A stretch of 64,000 nt of DNA, from NCBI GenBank assembly GCA_041737175.1, contig JBGSSF010000030.1, positions 82,193 to 146,192 of the forward strand, read 5' to 3'. The position numbers and the translations under genes are program-made. The DNA is from UBA5072 sp041737175 (GTDB taxonomy: Bacteria; Bacteroidota; Bacteroidia; Bacteroidales; UBA10428). This document shows positions 42,240-51,505 of this stretch, in pieces. Below the pieces are notes generated by a model. That model searched no databases, had not been told where the DNA came from, and worked only from the letters and a program-made list of their open reading frames with translations. Positions within the stretch are counted from its first letter, which is position 1, and each line of letters opens with the position of its first letter.

Positions 42240-44036
42240 ATGCAGGTTATTGAACAAATCCTTACCCGGTCGGTAGTTGAAGGGATCAAATTGTTATACA
42301 GGCAGAGTTGTCCTCCTGAACTGATTCAATTGCAGAAGACAAGACGGGAGTTTGACGGCGACATTACTTTGGTGGTATTCCCTTTGCTGAAGCTGTCGCG
42401 TAAATCACCCGACATCACCGCTGCTGATATCGGCAGTTATTTGCAGGATTATTGTCAGGAAATTGTCAGATTCAACGTGATTAAGGGATTTTTGAATCTC
42501 GTGATCAGCACGGGTTATTTCCTGGGACACCTGAACCGTGCGCTGGATGCGGAACGATATGGATTCTGCGGGGTTTTGCCTGACAGCAGGACCATCATGG
42601 TGGAATACTCCTCTCCCAATACCAATAAACCACTGCACCTGGGACATATCCGGAATAACCTGCTGGGTTATGCCGTAAGCAATATCCTGACAGCCAATGG
42701 CCAAAAGGTGATCAAGACGAACCTGGTGAACGACAGGGGCATTCATATCTGTAAATCAATGCTTGCCTGGCAGCGTTGGGGAAATGGTGAAACTCCGGCG
42801 GATTCAGGTAAAAAGGGCGATCACCTGGTAGGGGAATTCTATGTGAAATTTGATAAGGAATATAAAAAGCAGATTGCTGATCTGGTCGCTGCAGGCAGGT
42901 CACAGGAGGAAGCGGAAAAAAATGCTCCTCTGATGATCGAGGCACAGGAAATGCTGAGGAAATGGGAGGCCGGAGATGAAGCTGTTCTTCTCCTATGGAA
43001 AAAAATGAACATGTGGGTTTACGAAGGATTCGACGAAACCTACAAAAGGCTGGGCGTTCATTTTGATAAGATCTATTATGAATCCGAAACCTGGATCCCC
43101 GGGAAAAATGCAGTTCTCGAAGGTCTCGGCAAAAACGTGCTGATACAACGTGATGATGGATCGGTTTGGGCGGATATGCGTGATAAAGGTTTGGATGAGA
43201 AAGTCCTGCTGCGTTCAGACGGAACCTCGGTGTATATGACCCAGGATATCGGAACAGCCAAGGTAAGGCAGCAGGATTATGCGCCCGACAAAATGGTTTA
43301 TGTGGTTGGCAATGAGCAGAATTATCATTTCAAGGTGCTTGCCATCATTTTGGACATGCTGGGTTTTCCCTGGGCAAAAACGCTGCACCATTTGTCATAC
43401 GGCATGGTTGAGCTGCCCGAAGGCAAAATGAAATCCCGTGAAGGAACCGTGGTGGATGCCGATGACCTCATGGATGAGATGATCAAAACAGCCCGTGAGA
43501 TGTCAAAGGAACTCGGCAAATTGGAAGGCCTGAACGATGATGAGAAAGAGGATATATTCAGGATCATTGGTCTTGGTGCATTAAAATATTATATGCTCAA
43601 AGTGGATCCCGTAAAGAATATGTTGTTTAATCCACGCGAATCCATTGATTTCGATGGCAATACAGGTCCTTTCATCCAGTACACCTATACCCGCATCCTG
43701 TCGGTTTTCCGCAAGGCTGATGAATTGCATATTCACCAGCCCGACAGGTCGCCTGAGAACATCGCTGTCAATGACAAGGAAAAAAACCTGCTCCGGCTGA
43801 TACACGAATTCCCTGCCGTCCTTGCCGATGCAGGGGAAACATTCAATCCTTCCCTGATCGCTAACTTTATCTTCGAACTGGTAAAGGAATACAACCAGTT
43901 CTACCACGATTATTCCATATTGAAGGAAGAGGATCCGGAAATCAGGAATTTCAGATTGGTGCTCTCCCGGGTAGTTTCCGGGATTGTGAAAAACGGTATG
44001 GAGCTGCTGGGGGTTGAAATGCCGGAAAGAATGTAA
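42240..44036 (+). CDS. argS: Arginine--tRNA ligase
   Basis: ArgRS is a class I synthetase that charges tRNA-Arg. The 598-residue product has an N-terminal Arg-S domain (QKTRREFDGDITLVVFPLL), the HIGH-like motif PLHLGHIRN, and GKMKSREGT in the KMSKS region. The anticodon-binding DALR domain is at the end (TYTRILSVFRKADEL to the C-terminus VEMPERM). I chose the ATG at 42240, not the GTG at 42219, because the promoter -7 element overlaps the GTG. Confidence 0.96.
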   Translation: MQVIEQILTRSVVEGIKLLYRQSCPPELIQLQKTRREFDGDITLVVFPLLKLSRKSPDITAADIGSYLQDYCQEIVRFNVIKGFLNLVISTGYFLGHLNRALDAERYGFCGVLPDSRTIMVEYSSPNTNKPLHLGHIRNNLLGYAVSNILTANGQKVIKTNLVNDRGIHICKSMLAWQRWGNGETPADSGKKGDHLVGEFYVKFDKEYKKQIADLVAAGRSQEEAEKNAPLMIEAQEMLRKWEAGDEAVLLLWKKMNMWVYEGFDETYKRLGVHFDKIYYESETWIPGKNAVLEGLGKNVLIQRDDGSVWADMRDKGLDEKVLLRSDGTSVYMTQDIGTAKVRQQDYAPDKMVYVVGNEQNYHFKVLAIILDMLGFPWAKTLHHLSYGMVELPEGKMKSREGTVVDADDLMDEMIKTAREMSKELGKLEGLNDDEKEDIFRIIGLGALKYYMLKVDPVKNMLFNPRESIDFDGNTGPFIQYTYTRILSVFRKADELHIHQPDRSPENIAVNDKEKNLLRLIHEFPAVLADAGETFNPSLIANFIFELVKEYNQFYHDYSILKEEDPEIRNFRLVLSRVVSGIVKNGMELLGVEMPERM

Positions 44037-44050
44037 TATCTTTGAGAATG

Positions 44051-44074
44051 TGCCAATTTGCCAATTTGCCAATG
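44051..44074. repeat. Octanucleotide repeat after argS
   Basis: Three units of TGCCAATT (the last ends in G) lie 14 bp after the argS stop. This is the same kind of short tandem repeat near a stop codon as elsewhere in the window, but with period 8. Confidence 0.8.
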
Positions 44075-44119
44075 TGCTTTATATTTTACTGATTTTAACA
44101 TGAATAGCTCGGATGCAGT

Positions 44120-44319
44120 GACCCCAAAGGGGTCCAATTTTAATAACCGTGGGTGCAACCCACGGACCTTGAAAGATATATGTCTCACAACCCTGAAAGG
44201 GTTGAATTTATTGGGTAAGAAACCGTCTTTATATTCAGCCCCTTCAGGGCTGACAGATATGAGGTTTTGCTTTCCGTGGGTTGCACCCACGGTTATTGAA
44301 ATTATGCCACTTCGTGGCA
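44120..44319. repeat. Family B intergenic repeat, copy B3 (inverted)
   Basis: This is the same element as B1 and B2 but in the opposite orientation. It begins with GACCCCAAAGGGGTC and ends with TGCCACTTCGTGGCA. Modules CCGTGGGTGCAACCCACGG, CAACCCTGAAAGGGTTG, CAGCCCCTTCAGGGCTG and CCGTGGGTTGCACCCACGG are all intact hairpins. It fills the argS-ffh gap; the rest is AT-rich. Confidence 0.87.
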
Positions 44320-44396
44320 TTATTAAATAATTGTAGATTGGTATGTTTTTAAACATCTCAGCACATAATTCACATTTATAACTAAAAGGTAATTAA

Positions 44397-45734
44397 ATGT
44401 TCGACAGTTTATCCGACCGGCTGGAACGGTCATTTAAAATATTAAAGGGCGAAGGCAGGATCACAGAGATCAATGTGGCTGAAACGCTGAAGGAAATACG
44501 GCGGGCTCTGCTCGATGCGGATGTGAATTACAAGATTGCCAAGAGTTTTACCGATAATGTAAAGCAGCAGGCCCTGGGCCAGAAAATACTGACCTCGGTG
44601 AAACCCAGCCAGATGATGGTCAAGATTGTGCATGAAGAGCTTACCAGCCTCATGGGAGGTTCGCATGTCGACATCAATCTCAAGGGAAACCCGGTGGTTA
44701 TTCTGATTGCCGGTTTGCAGGGTTCAGGTAAAACCACCTTTTCAGCCAAGCTTGCCAGCCATCTGAAACAGAAGCGGGGTAAAAATCCGATGCTTATTGC
44801 CGGCGACGTTTACAGGCCGGCGGCTATCGAGCAGCTGAGAATACTGGGACAACAGGTGGATATTCCGTTGTACACCGAAGAAAACAACAACGATCCGGTG
44901 AAAATTGCCCAGGCAGGGATCAGGGAGGCCAAAAGACTGGGTTATGACCTTGTAATTGTGGATACGGCGGGCCGTCTTGCCATTGATGCTGCGATGATGG
45001 ATGAAATCGCGTCCATCAAAAAGAACATCGCTCCCCAGGAGATCCTCTTCGTGGTGGATGCCATGACAGGTCAGGATGCCGTCAATACGGCAAAGGAATT
45101 CAATGACCGGTTGCATTTCGACGGCGTTGTGCTTACCAAGCTCGATGGTGATACACGGGGCGGAGCGGCGTTATCCATCCGTTCAGTTGTCGATAAGCCC
45201 ATCAAATATGTAAGCGCCGGTGAAAAACTGGAATCCATTGAGCTGTTTCACCCCGAACGTATGGCCGACAGGATCCTGGGCATGGGTGATATTGTTACGC
45301 TGGTTGAAAAGGCGCAGGAACAGTTTGATGTTGAAGAAGCACGGAAAATCCAGAAGAAAATTGCCAAAAACCAGTTCACCTTCACTGATTTTCTCAGCCA
45401 GATTCAGCAAATCAAGAAAATGGGGAATGTCAAGGAACTGGCCAGCATGATCCCGGGTGTGGGAAAGGCCTTGAAGAACCTGGATATGGATGATAACGCC
45501 TTTAAAGGAATTGAAGCCATCATATTTTCAATGACTCCTGTAGAGCGCAATAATCCCGAAGTTCTTAATGGTACCCGCAGGAAACGCATTGCCGATGGAA
45601 GCGGAACAACCATACAGGAGGTGAACCGGCTGATAAAACAGTTTGATGAAACACGCAAACTCATGAAAATGATCACAACCAATAAGAACCCGATGCGCAT
45701 GATGGGTAATCTGCCGTCCATGCGTGGTAAATAA
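44397..45734 (+). CDS. ffh: Signal recognition particle protein Ffh
   Basis: Ffh binds 4.5S RNA and the signal sequences of nascent membrane proteins and targets them to FtsY. The 445-residue product has the N domain (1-95), the GTPase G domain with GLQGSGKTT (106-114), DTAGRLAID, TKLDGD and GGAALSI, and the Met-rich M domain (about 320-440) with its many MxxM pairs (MGNVKELASMIPGVGKAL). No 4.5S RNA gene was found nearby. folD begins 17 bp after it. Confidence 0.96.
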   Translation: MFDSLSDRLERSFKILKGEGRITEINVAETLKEIRRALLDADVNYKIAKSFTDNVKQQALGQKILTSVKPSQMMVKIVHEELTSLMGGSHVDINLKGNPVVILIAGLQGSGKTTFSAKLASHLKQKRGKNPMLIAGDVYRPAAIEQLRILGQQVDIPLYTEENNNDPVKIAQAGIREAKRLGYDLVIVDTAGRLAIDAAMMDEIASIKKNIAPQEILFVVDAMTGQDAVNTAKEFNDRLHFDGVVLTKLDGDTRGGAALSIRSVVDKPIKYVSAGEKLESIELFHPERMADRILGMGDIVTLVEKAQEQFDVEEARKIQKKIAKNQFTFTDFLSQIQQIKKMGNVKELASMIPGVGKALKNLDMDDNAFKGIEAIIFSMTPVERNNPEVLNGTRRKRIADGSGTTIQEVNRLIKQFDETRKLMKMITTNKNPMRMMGNLPSMRGK

Positions 45735-45751
45735 TCATTAATTTCAAATTC

Positions 45752-46633
45752 ATGCAACTCATCGACGGTAAGAAGATCGCTTCCGAGATTAAACAGGAAA
45801 TCGCCCGCGAGGTCGAACAAATCAAAGCACAGGGCAGGAAAATCCCTCACCTCGCTGCTGTTCTGGTTGGTCATGACGGCGCCAGCGAGACCTATGTTGC
45901 CGGAAAAGTAAAAGCCTGCGAAGAAGTGGGTTTTACATCAACCCTGGTGCGTTATGAGGATGACGTTTCCGAAGCCACGGTATTGAATACGGTGAATGAA
46001 CTGAATAACAATCCGGATATCGACGGGTTTATTGTTCAGCTTCCTCTGCCGGATCACATTTCGGAAAGCAAAGTGATTGAGGCCATCGATCCGAAAAAGG
46101 ATGTGGATGGATTCCATCCGGTTAACCTGGGGCGCATGGTTCTTGGCATGCCTGCCTTTATTTCGGCCACTCCCGCCGGGATCCTCGAACTGATCCGCAG
46201 GTACGAAATTCCCACATCCGGGAAAAGTTGCGTGGTGGTAGGACGCAGTAATATTGTCGGCAAGCCGATCAGCATCCTCCTTTCCCAGAAAGCTTACCCG
46301 GGTGATGCTACGGTTACGCTCTGTCACAGCCGCACCCGAAATCTGAATGAGATCATCAAAGCCAGCGATATCATCATTGCTGCACTGGGAAAGCCTGAAT
46401 TTGTGCGTGCCGACATGGTCCGGGAAGGCGCTGTTGTCATCGATGTGGGTATCACCCGGGTGAAGTCCGATGTTACCAAATCGGGTTGGAAATTGATCGG
46501 GGATGTGAAATTTGATGAGGTTGCCCCAAAATGCTCCTTTATTACCCCGGTACCGGGTGGTGTCGGACTGATGACCGTTGTGTCGCTTCTTAAAAACACA
46601 CTTCTCGCCGCTCAATGTGAAATTTACCCTTAA
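45752..46633 (+). CDS. folD: Methylenetetrahydrofolate dehydrogenase/cyclohydrolase
   Basis: FolD interconverts 5,10-methylene-, methenyl- and 10-formyl-THF in one-carbon metabolism. The 293-residue product has the catalytic lysine motif YVAGKVKACEEVG, the substrate loop VQLPLPDHI, DVDGFHPVNLG, the NADP site VVVGRSNIVGKPIS, and the C-terminal PGGVGLMTVVSLLKNTL. It is in a likely operon with ffh and the GH20-like lipoprotein (6 bp downstream). Confidence 0.96.
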   Translation: MQLIDGKKIASEIKQEIAREVEQIKAQGRKIPHLAAVLVGHDGASETYVAGKVKACEEVGFTSTLVRYEDDVSEATVLNTVNELNNNPDIDGFIVQLPLPDHISESKVIEAIDPKKDVDGFHPVNLGRMVLGMPAFISATPAGILELIRRYEIPTSGKSCVVVGRSNIVGKPISILLSQKAYPGDATVTLCHSRTRNLNEIIKASDIIIAALGKPEFVRADMVREGAVVIDVGITRVKSDVTKSGWKLIGDVKFDEVAPKCSFITPVPGGVGLMTVVSLLKNTLLAAQCEIYP

Positions 46634-46639
46634 CAACGC

Positions 46640-48757
46640 ATGACAAACCGTCTCTTCATAATTCTTTGGGTTGTATCCGTTTTTTTTACGGGCGGATGCA
46701 TGAAAAGCAAGGACCAGGAAGAGCAACGTTATACCTGGTCAACCGAGGCTCCACTGACTATTCCGTATCGCACGCGACTGCAAAGATTTGAAAGGGGCAA
46801 CGTGATCCGCAATCCTTCCTTTGAAACAGGAAGAACTTTTACGCTCAGCTCATCAGCATCATCTTTTGTGATCGACGGATGGCAACAGATCGGCCAGCAG
46901 GTTCAATGGGTGGATACCCGTAAGGACAGCTTGTTTGCCCGGGACGAAACCTTTTCGGGTTACCGGTCCGTAAAAATAACCAGGAAGAATGCCTATGAAA
47001 CCGATGAACAGGGTGACGGCATTATGAGTGAATTCATCAAGGTGATACCGGGAAATTATACTTTGTCTCTCTACACCAGGCTCGAGAATATTCATCCTCC
47101 GAAAGCGCGGTTGGGGATAAAAATGTACGATGCTATCGATGTGCAGCTTGTGTACTTCGACCGGAATAAAATTGCCATCAGCCCGAACCAGAAGTACCCC
47201 GGGAAAGATCAGTTCATCAACACTTCTTTTAAATCGCTCTCTTTTGCCAATTACGATCAAATTGCATCCCTCGGCTGGGGCAAAATCATCGGTAAATCTG
47301 CGCATTTTCCTTTTCCCGACGGTGATATCCCCTCCAATGCTCATTACGTTAAGATTTTCATCGGTCTGAAAGGCACGGGAACCCTATGGATCGACAGCAT
47401 TCATTTTTCATACAGTGACTGTAATTTCTCCGTAAATGAGAGGATGCGGATTTACACCGACACGTCATACTCACCCATTGAAGCCATTGTTCCCACGCCG
47501 AAACATTACCGGAAACTGGAATCCGTCATTTTTCAATCTCCCGGTATAACCGGGGAACAACAACCCCTGATTATCCTGCCATCCTACCCGGATGTGCTGA
47601 TTGATAAGGCAGCCGGACTGCTACAGGATGCTCTGGGGATATCCGATAGTCGTGTGATCAGGGAAACGGACCCGGTGGAGCTGGAAAAATCAAAGCTTGT
47701 TTTCAGTCTGGGAGCCACCGGTGTATTCAGGCAATACCAGGCAGGTTTACCTGAAAACGCCATCCTGCAGCATCCCCAGGGTTATTATATATATTCTCCT
47801 GCGAAGATGCCGCATTTCGTATTTCTGGGCGGCAACAACAGCACCGGCATCTATTATGCAGTGATGACAGTGCTGCAAATGATCGATAAAAGACAACCGG
47901 TTTATCACAACGCCCGGATCATTGATTATCCCGACTTCACCAACCGCTTTGTAGCCATGAAGGATCACCCTGGTGCCCCGGAAAATCAACAGGGCGGCCT
48001 GGCTGAAGAGCTTACCCGCTATAAATTGAATGGCGCTTTATCTGCTACGCAGCCTACTCTTCACAATCAGCTGCTGGATTCTGCCGGATTTGAAAAACGA
48101 TATCCCGGGCACAGGATCGGCCCGGAATTCTATTCGGGGAGTTCCTGGTTCAGCATCCGCACGGATCATGCGGATATCGACAGGTACATTTCCTACAGCG
48201 GGATTAAACCGGTTTTCATGGATAATTCCATGCAGATTTCCGCCGTAACAGCGCAGTCTGCCGGGAATGACCCCGGGACCGCGGGTAAGATAAGATTGTA
48301 CAACCTCTTTGAACCCTATGGCAATACCGAAATCCGGGAACATTTTTCAAAACTCGATACGGCAACATTTTTTATCAACCTGGCAGCCGGCTCTGAGATT
48401 GATGTAATCAGGCTGGCTACTGCCGCTGATTTTATGTGGAACGCCGCTGCCTATTCGGGCGACCATTCCCTGTGGAAAGTGCTTCAGGCGCGTTATGGAG
48501 CTGATGCATCCCGGAAATTGATCCATTATGCTGATAAGTACAGCCTGATGCTTGAAGTTCTGTTTAAGTTGAAGATTACCAGCCAGGTACCGCGGAATCT
48601 GAAAAACGAACAGCAGATCCTCGCAGAGCTCAATTTGCTGGTTGCCGAAATAGGGCAGATGCTCGGTCCGGATCACAGGCTGGTAAAGGAACTGAGGGCG
48701 TTGAACGGGGCCTTGAAAGAGGAATTGAATCGGTTCGCAAGCAAAATTATGCCTTAA
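46640..48757 (+). CDS. Lipoprotein with GH20-type N-domain-like fold
   Basis: This 705-residue lipoprotein (lipobox FTGGC, C20) has a carbohydrate-binding-like beta-sandwich at about 50-270 (NVIRNPSFETGRTF, GTLWIDSIHFSYSD). A region at about 300-420 (KLVFSLGATG ... GYYIYSPAKMPHFVFLGGN-NSTGIYYAVMTVLQM) resembles the zincin-like second domain of GH20/GH84 hexosaminidases. The barrel after it (DYPDFTNRFVAMKDHPG) is short and lacks the DE pair of active GH20 enzymes, so hydrolase activity is doubtful. It may be a glycan-binding lipoprotein. It follows folD by 6 bp. Confidence 0.7.
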   Translation: MTNRLFIILWVVSVFFTGGCMKSKDQEEQRYTWSTEAPLTIPYRTRLQRFERGNVIRNPSFETGRTFTLSSSASSFVIDGWQQIGQQVQWVDTRKDSLFARDETFSGYRSVKITRKNAYETDEQGDGIMSEFIKVIPGNYTLSLYTRLENIHPPKARLGIKMYDAIDVQLVYFDRNKIAISPNQKYPGKDQFINTSFKSLSFANYDQIASLGWGKIIGKSAHFPFPDGDIPSNAHYVKIFIGLKGTGTLWIDSIHFSYSDCNFSVNERMRIYTDTSYSPIEAIVPTPKHYRKLESVIFQSPGITGEQQPLIILPSYPDVLIDKAAGLLQDALGISDSRVIRETDPVELEKSKLVFSLGATGVFRQYQAGLPENAILQHPQGYYIYSPAKMPHFVFLGGNNSTGIYYAVMTVLQMIDKRQPVYHNARIIDYPDFTNRFVAMKDHPGAPENQQGGLAEELTRYKLNGALSATQPTLHNQLLDSAGFEKRYPGHRIGPEFYSGSSWFSIRTDHADIDRYISYSGIKPVFMDNSMQISAVTAQSAGNDPGTAGKIRLYNLFEPYGNTEIREHFSKLDTATFFINLAAGSEIDVIRLATAADFMWNAAAYSGDHSLWKVLQARYGADASRKLIHYADKYSLMLEVLFKLKITSQVPRNLKNEQQILAELNLLVAEIGQMLGPDHRLVKELRALNGALKEELNRFASKIMP

Positions 48758-48765
48758 CCGCGGTA

Positions 48766-49121
48766 ACAGGCCGCGCCCCGCCTATCGGACGGAGCAGGCT
48801 CTATGGCGCTATACAATAACTGACAAATAAATCAAATCCGTAGGCTTGCTTTTTAATTTCTACCATAATGTCGCCCCGAATGGGGCTTATTCAAGCATGT
48901 TTTATTAATTCTTCTACCAATATATCGCCCCTAAAGGGGCTTAAACCATTGTTTTATTGATTCTTCTACCAATATATCGCCCCGAAAGGGGCTCAAAACC
49001 ATATATTACAAATATTAGCACCAGAGGTGCGACATTATGGTAGAATATAATATTGTGACTCATCTGATAAGCGCCGTAGAGCTTGCCCCGTCCGATAGGC
49101 GGGGTGCGACATTAACCCTCG
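48766..49121. repeat. Family A intergenic repeat, copy A2 (inverted relative to A1)
   Basis: This copy fills the 472-bp gap before the TPR gene. Modules are GCCCCGAATGGGGC, GCCCCTAAAGGGGC and GCCCCGAAAGGGGC, each with ATATCG/TCTACCA flanks, then GCACCAGAGGTGCGACATTATGG. At both ends lie CCGTCCGATAGGCGG-type modules in opposite orientations. Over about 130 bp it is nearly the reverse complement of A1. The last 100 bp before 49230 are AT-rich with no clear promoter. Confidence 0.87.
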
Positions 49122-49229
49122 TTTCCCAATCCCGGTAAATAACTTTGTCAAATTCGTGCAATTCTTTCATCAAATATCCTGTATGCTCATATTACTTTTT
49201 TATTAAATTAGCTGCTAACATTTCTGCCG

Positions 49230-50645
49230 ATGTTTGGAGACTGGGAAAATTATCACGATGAAGAAGAGACCCTGGACGTTCTGAAACGCTACCAGGAGAT
49301 GCTCATTCACCGTCGCCGCAGTTTCTTCGATCTGAATGAATACGAATGCCTGATCGACTATTTTATTGAACAGTTTAATTTCAGGGATGCCATAAGTGCT
49401 GTAAATCTTGCTATTAAGCAGTATCCTTTTGCCTCCTCCATGAAACTCAAATATGTTCGGCTCCTGATCGAAACCGGTAAACCTGCCAAAGCGCTGAGCA
49501 TCATTAAAGGCATGGGCAACACCGAATCATCGAATTATGAACTTTTCCTGGCCAAGGGTATAGCCCTGAATCTTACGGGCAAATACAGGGAGGCGTTCTC
49601 GGTCTTTGAAAAGGCCATCGCGCTTTGCGATGAATCAGGCGACGAGGTGGCCTACAGTATCGCCCTGTCTTATATTCAGATCGGCATGCATACGCAGGCC
49701 CTTAAATATTTGCTGGATGCCTACAGGCTGAACACGGACAATATCCTGGTTCTTTATGACCTGGCACTGACCTATGAAAAGCTGGATTGCCCCGAAAAAA
49801 GCATTTTCTATTACAACAAATACCTCGACCTGGATCCTTTTGCAGAGCATATCTGGAATAACCTGGGACTTATTTTTACAAGCCTGAACGATATTGAAAA
49901 AGCCACAGAGGCATTCGACATGGCCATCGCCATTAATCCCGGGTATTTCCCGGCTTATTACAACAAAGCGGATATGCTGCTGATGATAAATGATCTCCGG
50001 GGGGCTATCCGGGTATATGCTGAATTGCTGACCGAGGACAATGACAACATCAAGGCTTTATGTGATTCGGGGCATTGTTATGAGGAAGCAGGTGATATTC
50101 AGGAAGCGTTCAGACTTTTCAGAAAAGCGCTGACAATCGATAAGGACTGCTCTGATGCCTGGTATGGCTTGGGACTGATCTATTTTAAGCAGAGGAAATT
50201 CAGGTTCAGTATGTCTGTGCTGAAGAAAGCAATTGACATACAACCGGATAATTCTGATTACTGGTTTATGCTTGGGGAAACCTTCGCGGGAATGAGAAGG
50301 TACAATATGGCCATACAGGCTTATACCAAAGCCTATGAGCTTAATCCGCTCGATTTTGAGGCTTGGATGGCCAGCGCACAGGTTCTTTTCAGGAGAAAGC
50401 GGATTGAGGAGGCTATCCATACACTCAAGCAGATCTACCAGTATAATCACGACAATTCAACCGTTAATTACCGGCTGGCAGCTTATTATATCTATCATCA
50501 AAATCCTGATACAGCCCTTTATTATTTTGAAAAGGGACTTAAACTGAACTTCAGTGAACATAAAGAAATATTCAGGTATTTTCCAAAAACAAAAATCTGT
50601 CATGACTTTCAGCGCCTGGTAAAAAGTCATGCCTGCGCCGACTGA
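49230..50645 (+). CDS. Tetratricopeptide-repeat protein
   Basis: This 471-residue cytoplasmic protein is built almost wholly of about 11-12 TPR units (for example FYYNKYLDLDPFAEHIWNNLG and AIRVYAELL). Such arrays are protein-binding scaffolds. No signal peptide or catalytic domain is seen. It is the first gene of the run TPR-comA-aroE, 29 bp from the ComA homologue. The partner is unknown. Confidence 0.88.
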   Translation: MFGDWENYHDEEETLDVLKRYQEMLIHRRRSFFDLNEYECLIDYFIEQFNFRDAISAVNLAIKQYPFASSMKLKYVRLLIETGKPAKALSIIKGMGNTESSNYELFLAKGIALNLTGKYREAFSVFEKAIALCDESGDEVAYSIALSYIQIGMHTQALKYLLDAYRLNTDNILVLYDLALTYEKLDCPEKSIFYYNKYLDLDPFAEHIWNNLGLIFTSLNDIEKATEAFDMAIAINPGYFPAYYNKADMLLMINDLRGAIRVYAELLTEDNDNIKALCDSGHCYEEAGDIQEAFRLFRKALTIDKDCSDAWYGLGLIYFKQRKFRFSMSVLKKAIDIQPDNSDYWFMLGETFAGMRRYNMAIQAYTKAYELNPLDFEAWMASAQVLFRRKRIEEAIHTLKQIYQYNHDNSTVNYRLAAYYIYHQNPDTALYYFEKGLKLNFSEHKEIFRYFPKTKICHDFQRLVKSHACAD

Positions 50646-50674
50646 TCTTTACAGAATTCTTTAATCACTTTGAT

Positions 50675-51484
50675 ATGAGCATAAACCTTCCACATTTGCC
50701 TGAAAGGCCTGTCAAACCCAGGAATAGCGGTATCACCATGATGATGGACAAAGGACTGAGTACCCGTGAGGTCGAAAATTTCCTGGAGAATAATGCGCAG
50801 CATACCGACCTGGTGAAGCTGGGATTCGGCACTTCATTTGTTTGCAGTAATGTAGAGCAGAAAATTGAATTGTATCACAGTGCCAATATTAAGGTGTATT
50901 TAGGAGGTACTTTATTTGAAGCGTTCGTTATCCGGAATATGTTTGACGACTATGTCAATCTGGTGCGCAAACTGAAACTTACCACTGTGGAGGTCTCCGA
51001 TGGCTCGATGTACATGCATCATTCCCGGAAACTGGAATACATCAATACCCTGTCCAGACAATTCACCGTGTTATCTGAAGTGGGTTCCAAACTCAAGGGA
51101 GTTGAAATTCCCAACGAGGTCTGGGTTGAAATGATGAAAACGGAACTCGAAGCCGGATCATGGAAGGTCATCGGTGAAGCTCGTGAAAGCGGTACCATCG
51201 GCATTTATCACAGCGATGGCAGCGCAAATGCTGATCTGATCAATCTGATCAGTTCACGGCTGGATGGTTCTTCCATCCTGTGGGAAGCGCCCACCGGAAA
51301 ACAGCAGGCATGGTTCATCAAGCTTCTGGGACCCAATGTGAATCTGGGGAACATCGCTTACAATGATATCATTCCGCTCGAATGCCTCAGACTTGGTTTG
51401 CGGGGCGATACGTTTTTCGATTTCCTGCCGGCCGGACTGGCTGACATGAAGCCGGATTCGGAGAAGTACCATCAGCTGGATTAG
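50675..51484 (+). CDS. Phosphosulfolactate synthase-like protein (ComA family)
   Basis: This 269-residue TIM-barrel protein is of the ComA family. In methanogens ComA adds sulfite to phosphoenolpyruvate to give phosphosulfolactate, the first step to coenzyme M; a Bacillus homologue does the same for sulfolactate. Motifs are RNSGITMMMDKGLSTREVE, LVKLGFGTSFV, YLGGTLFEAF, EVSDGSMYMH and EAPTGKQQAWFIKLLGPNVN. No ComB, ComC or other CoM-type gene is present. Role in Bacteroidota is open: sulfonate metabolism or another PEP-linked reaction. It lies between the TPR gene and aroE (21 bp). Confidence 0.87.
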   Translation: MSINLPHLPERPVKPRNSGITMMMDKGLSTREVENFLENNAQHTDLVKLGFGTSFVCSNVEQKIELYHSANIKVYLGGTLFEAFVIRNMFDDYVNLVRKLKLTTVEVSDGSMYMHHSRKLEYINTLSRQFTVLSEVGSKLKGVEIPNEVWVEMMKTELEAGSWKVIGEARESGTIGIYHSDGSANADLINLISSRLDGSSILWEAPTGKQQAWFIKLLGPNVNLGNIAYNDIIPLECLRLGLRGDTFFDFLPAGLADMKPDSEKYHQLD

Positions 51485-51505
51485 CTGATTATAAAACTTT
51501 CCGAA

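Noticed and set aside
45938..46726. 262-residue open frame antisense to folD
   Set aside because: FolD motifs cover the plus strand; the antisense frame is a compositional shadow.
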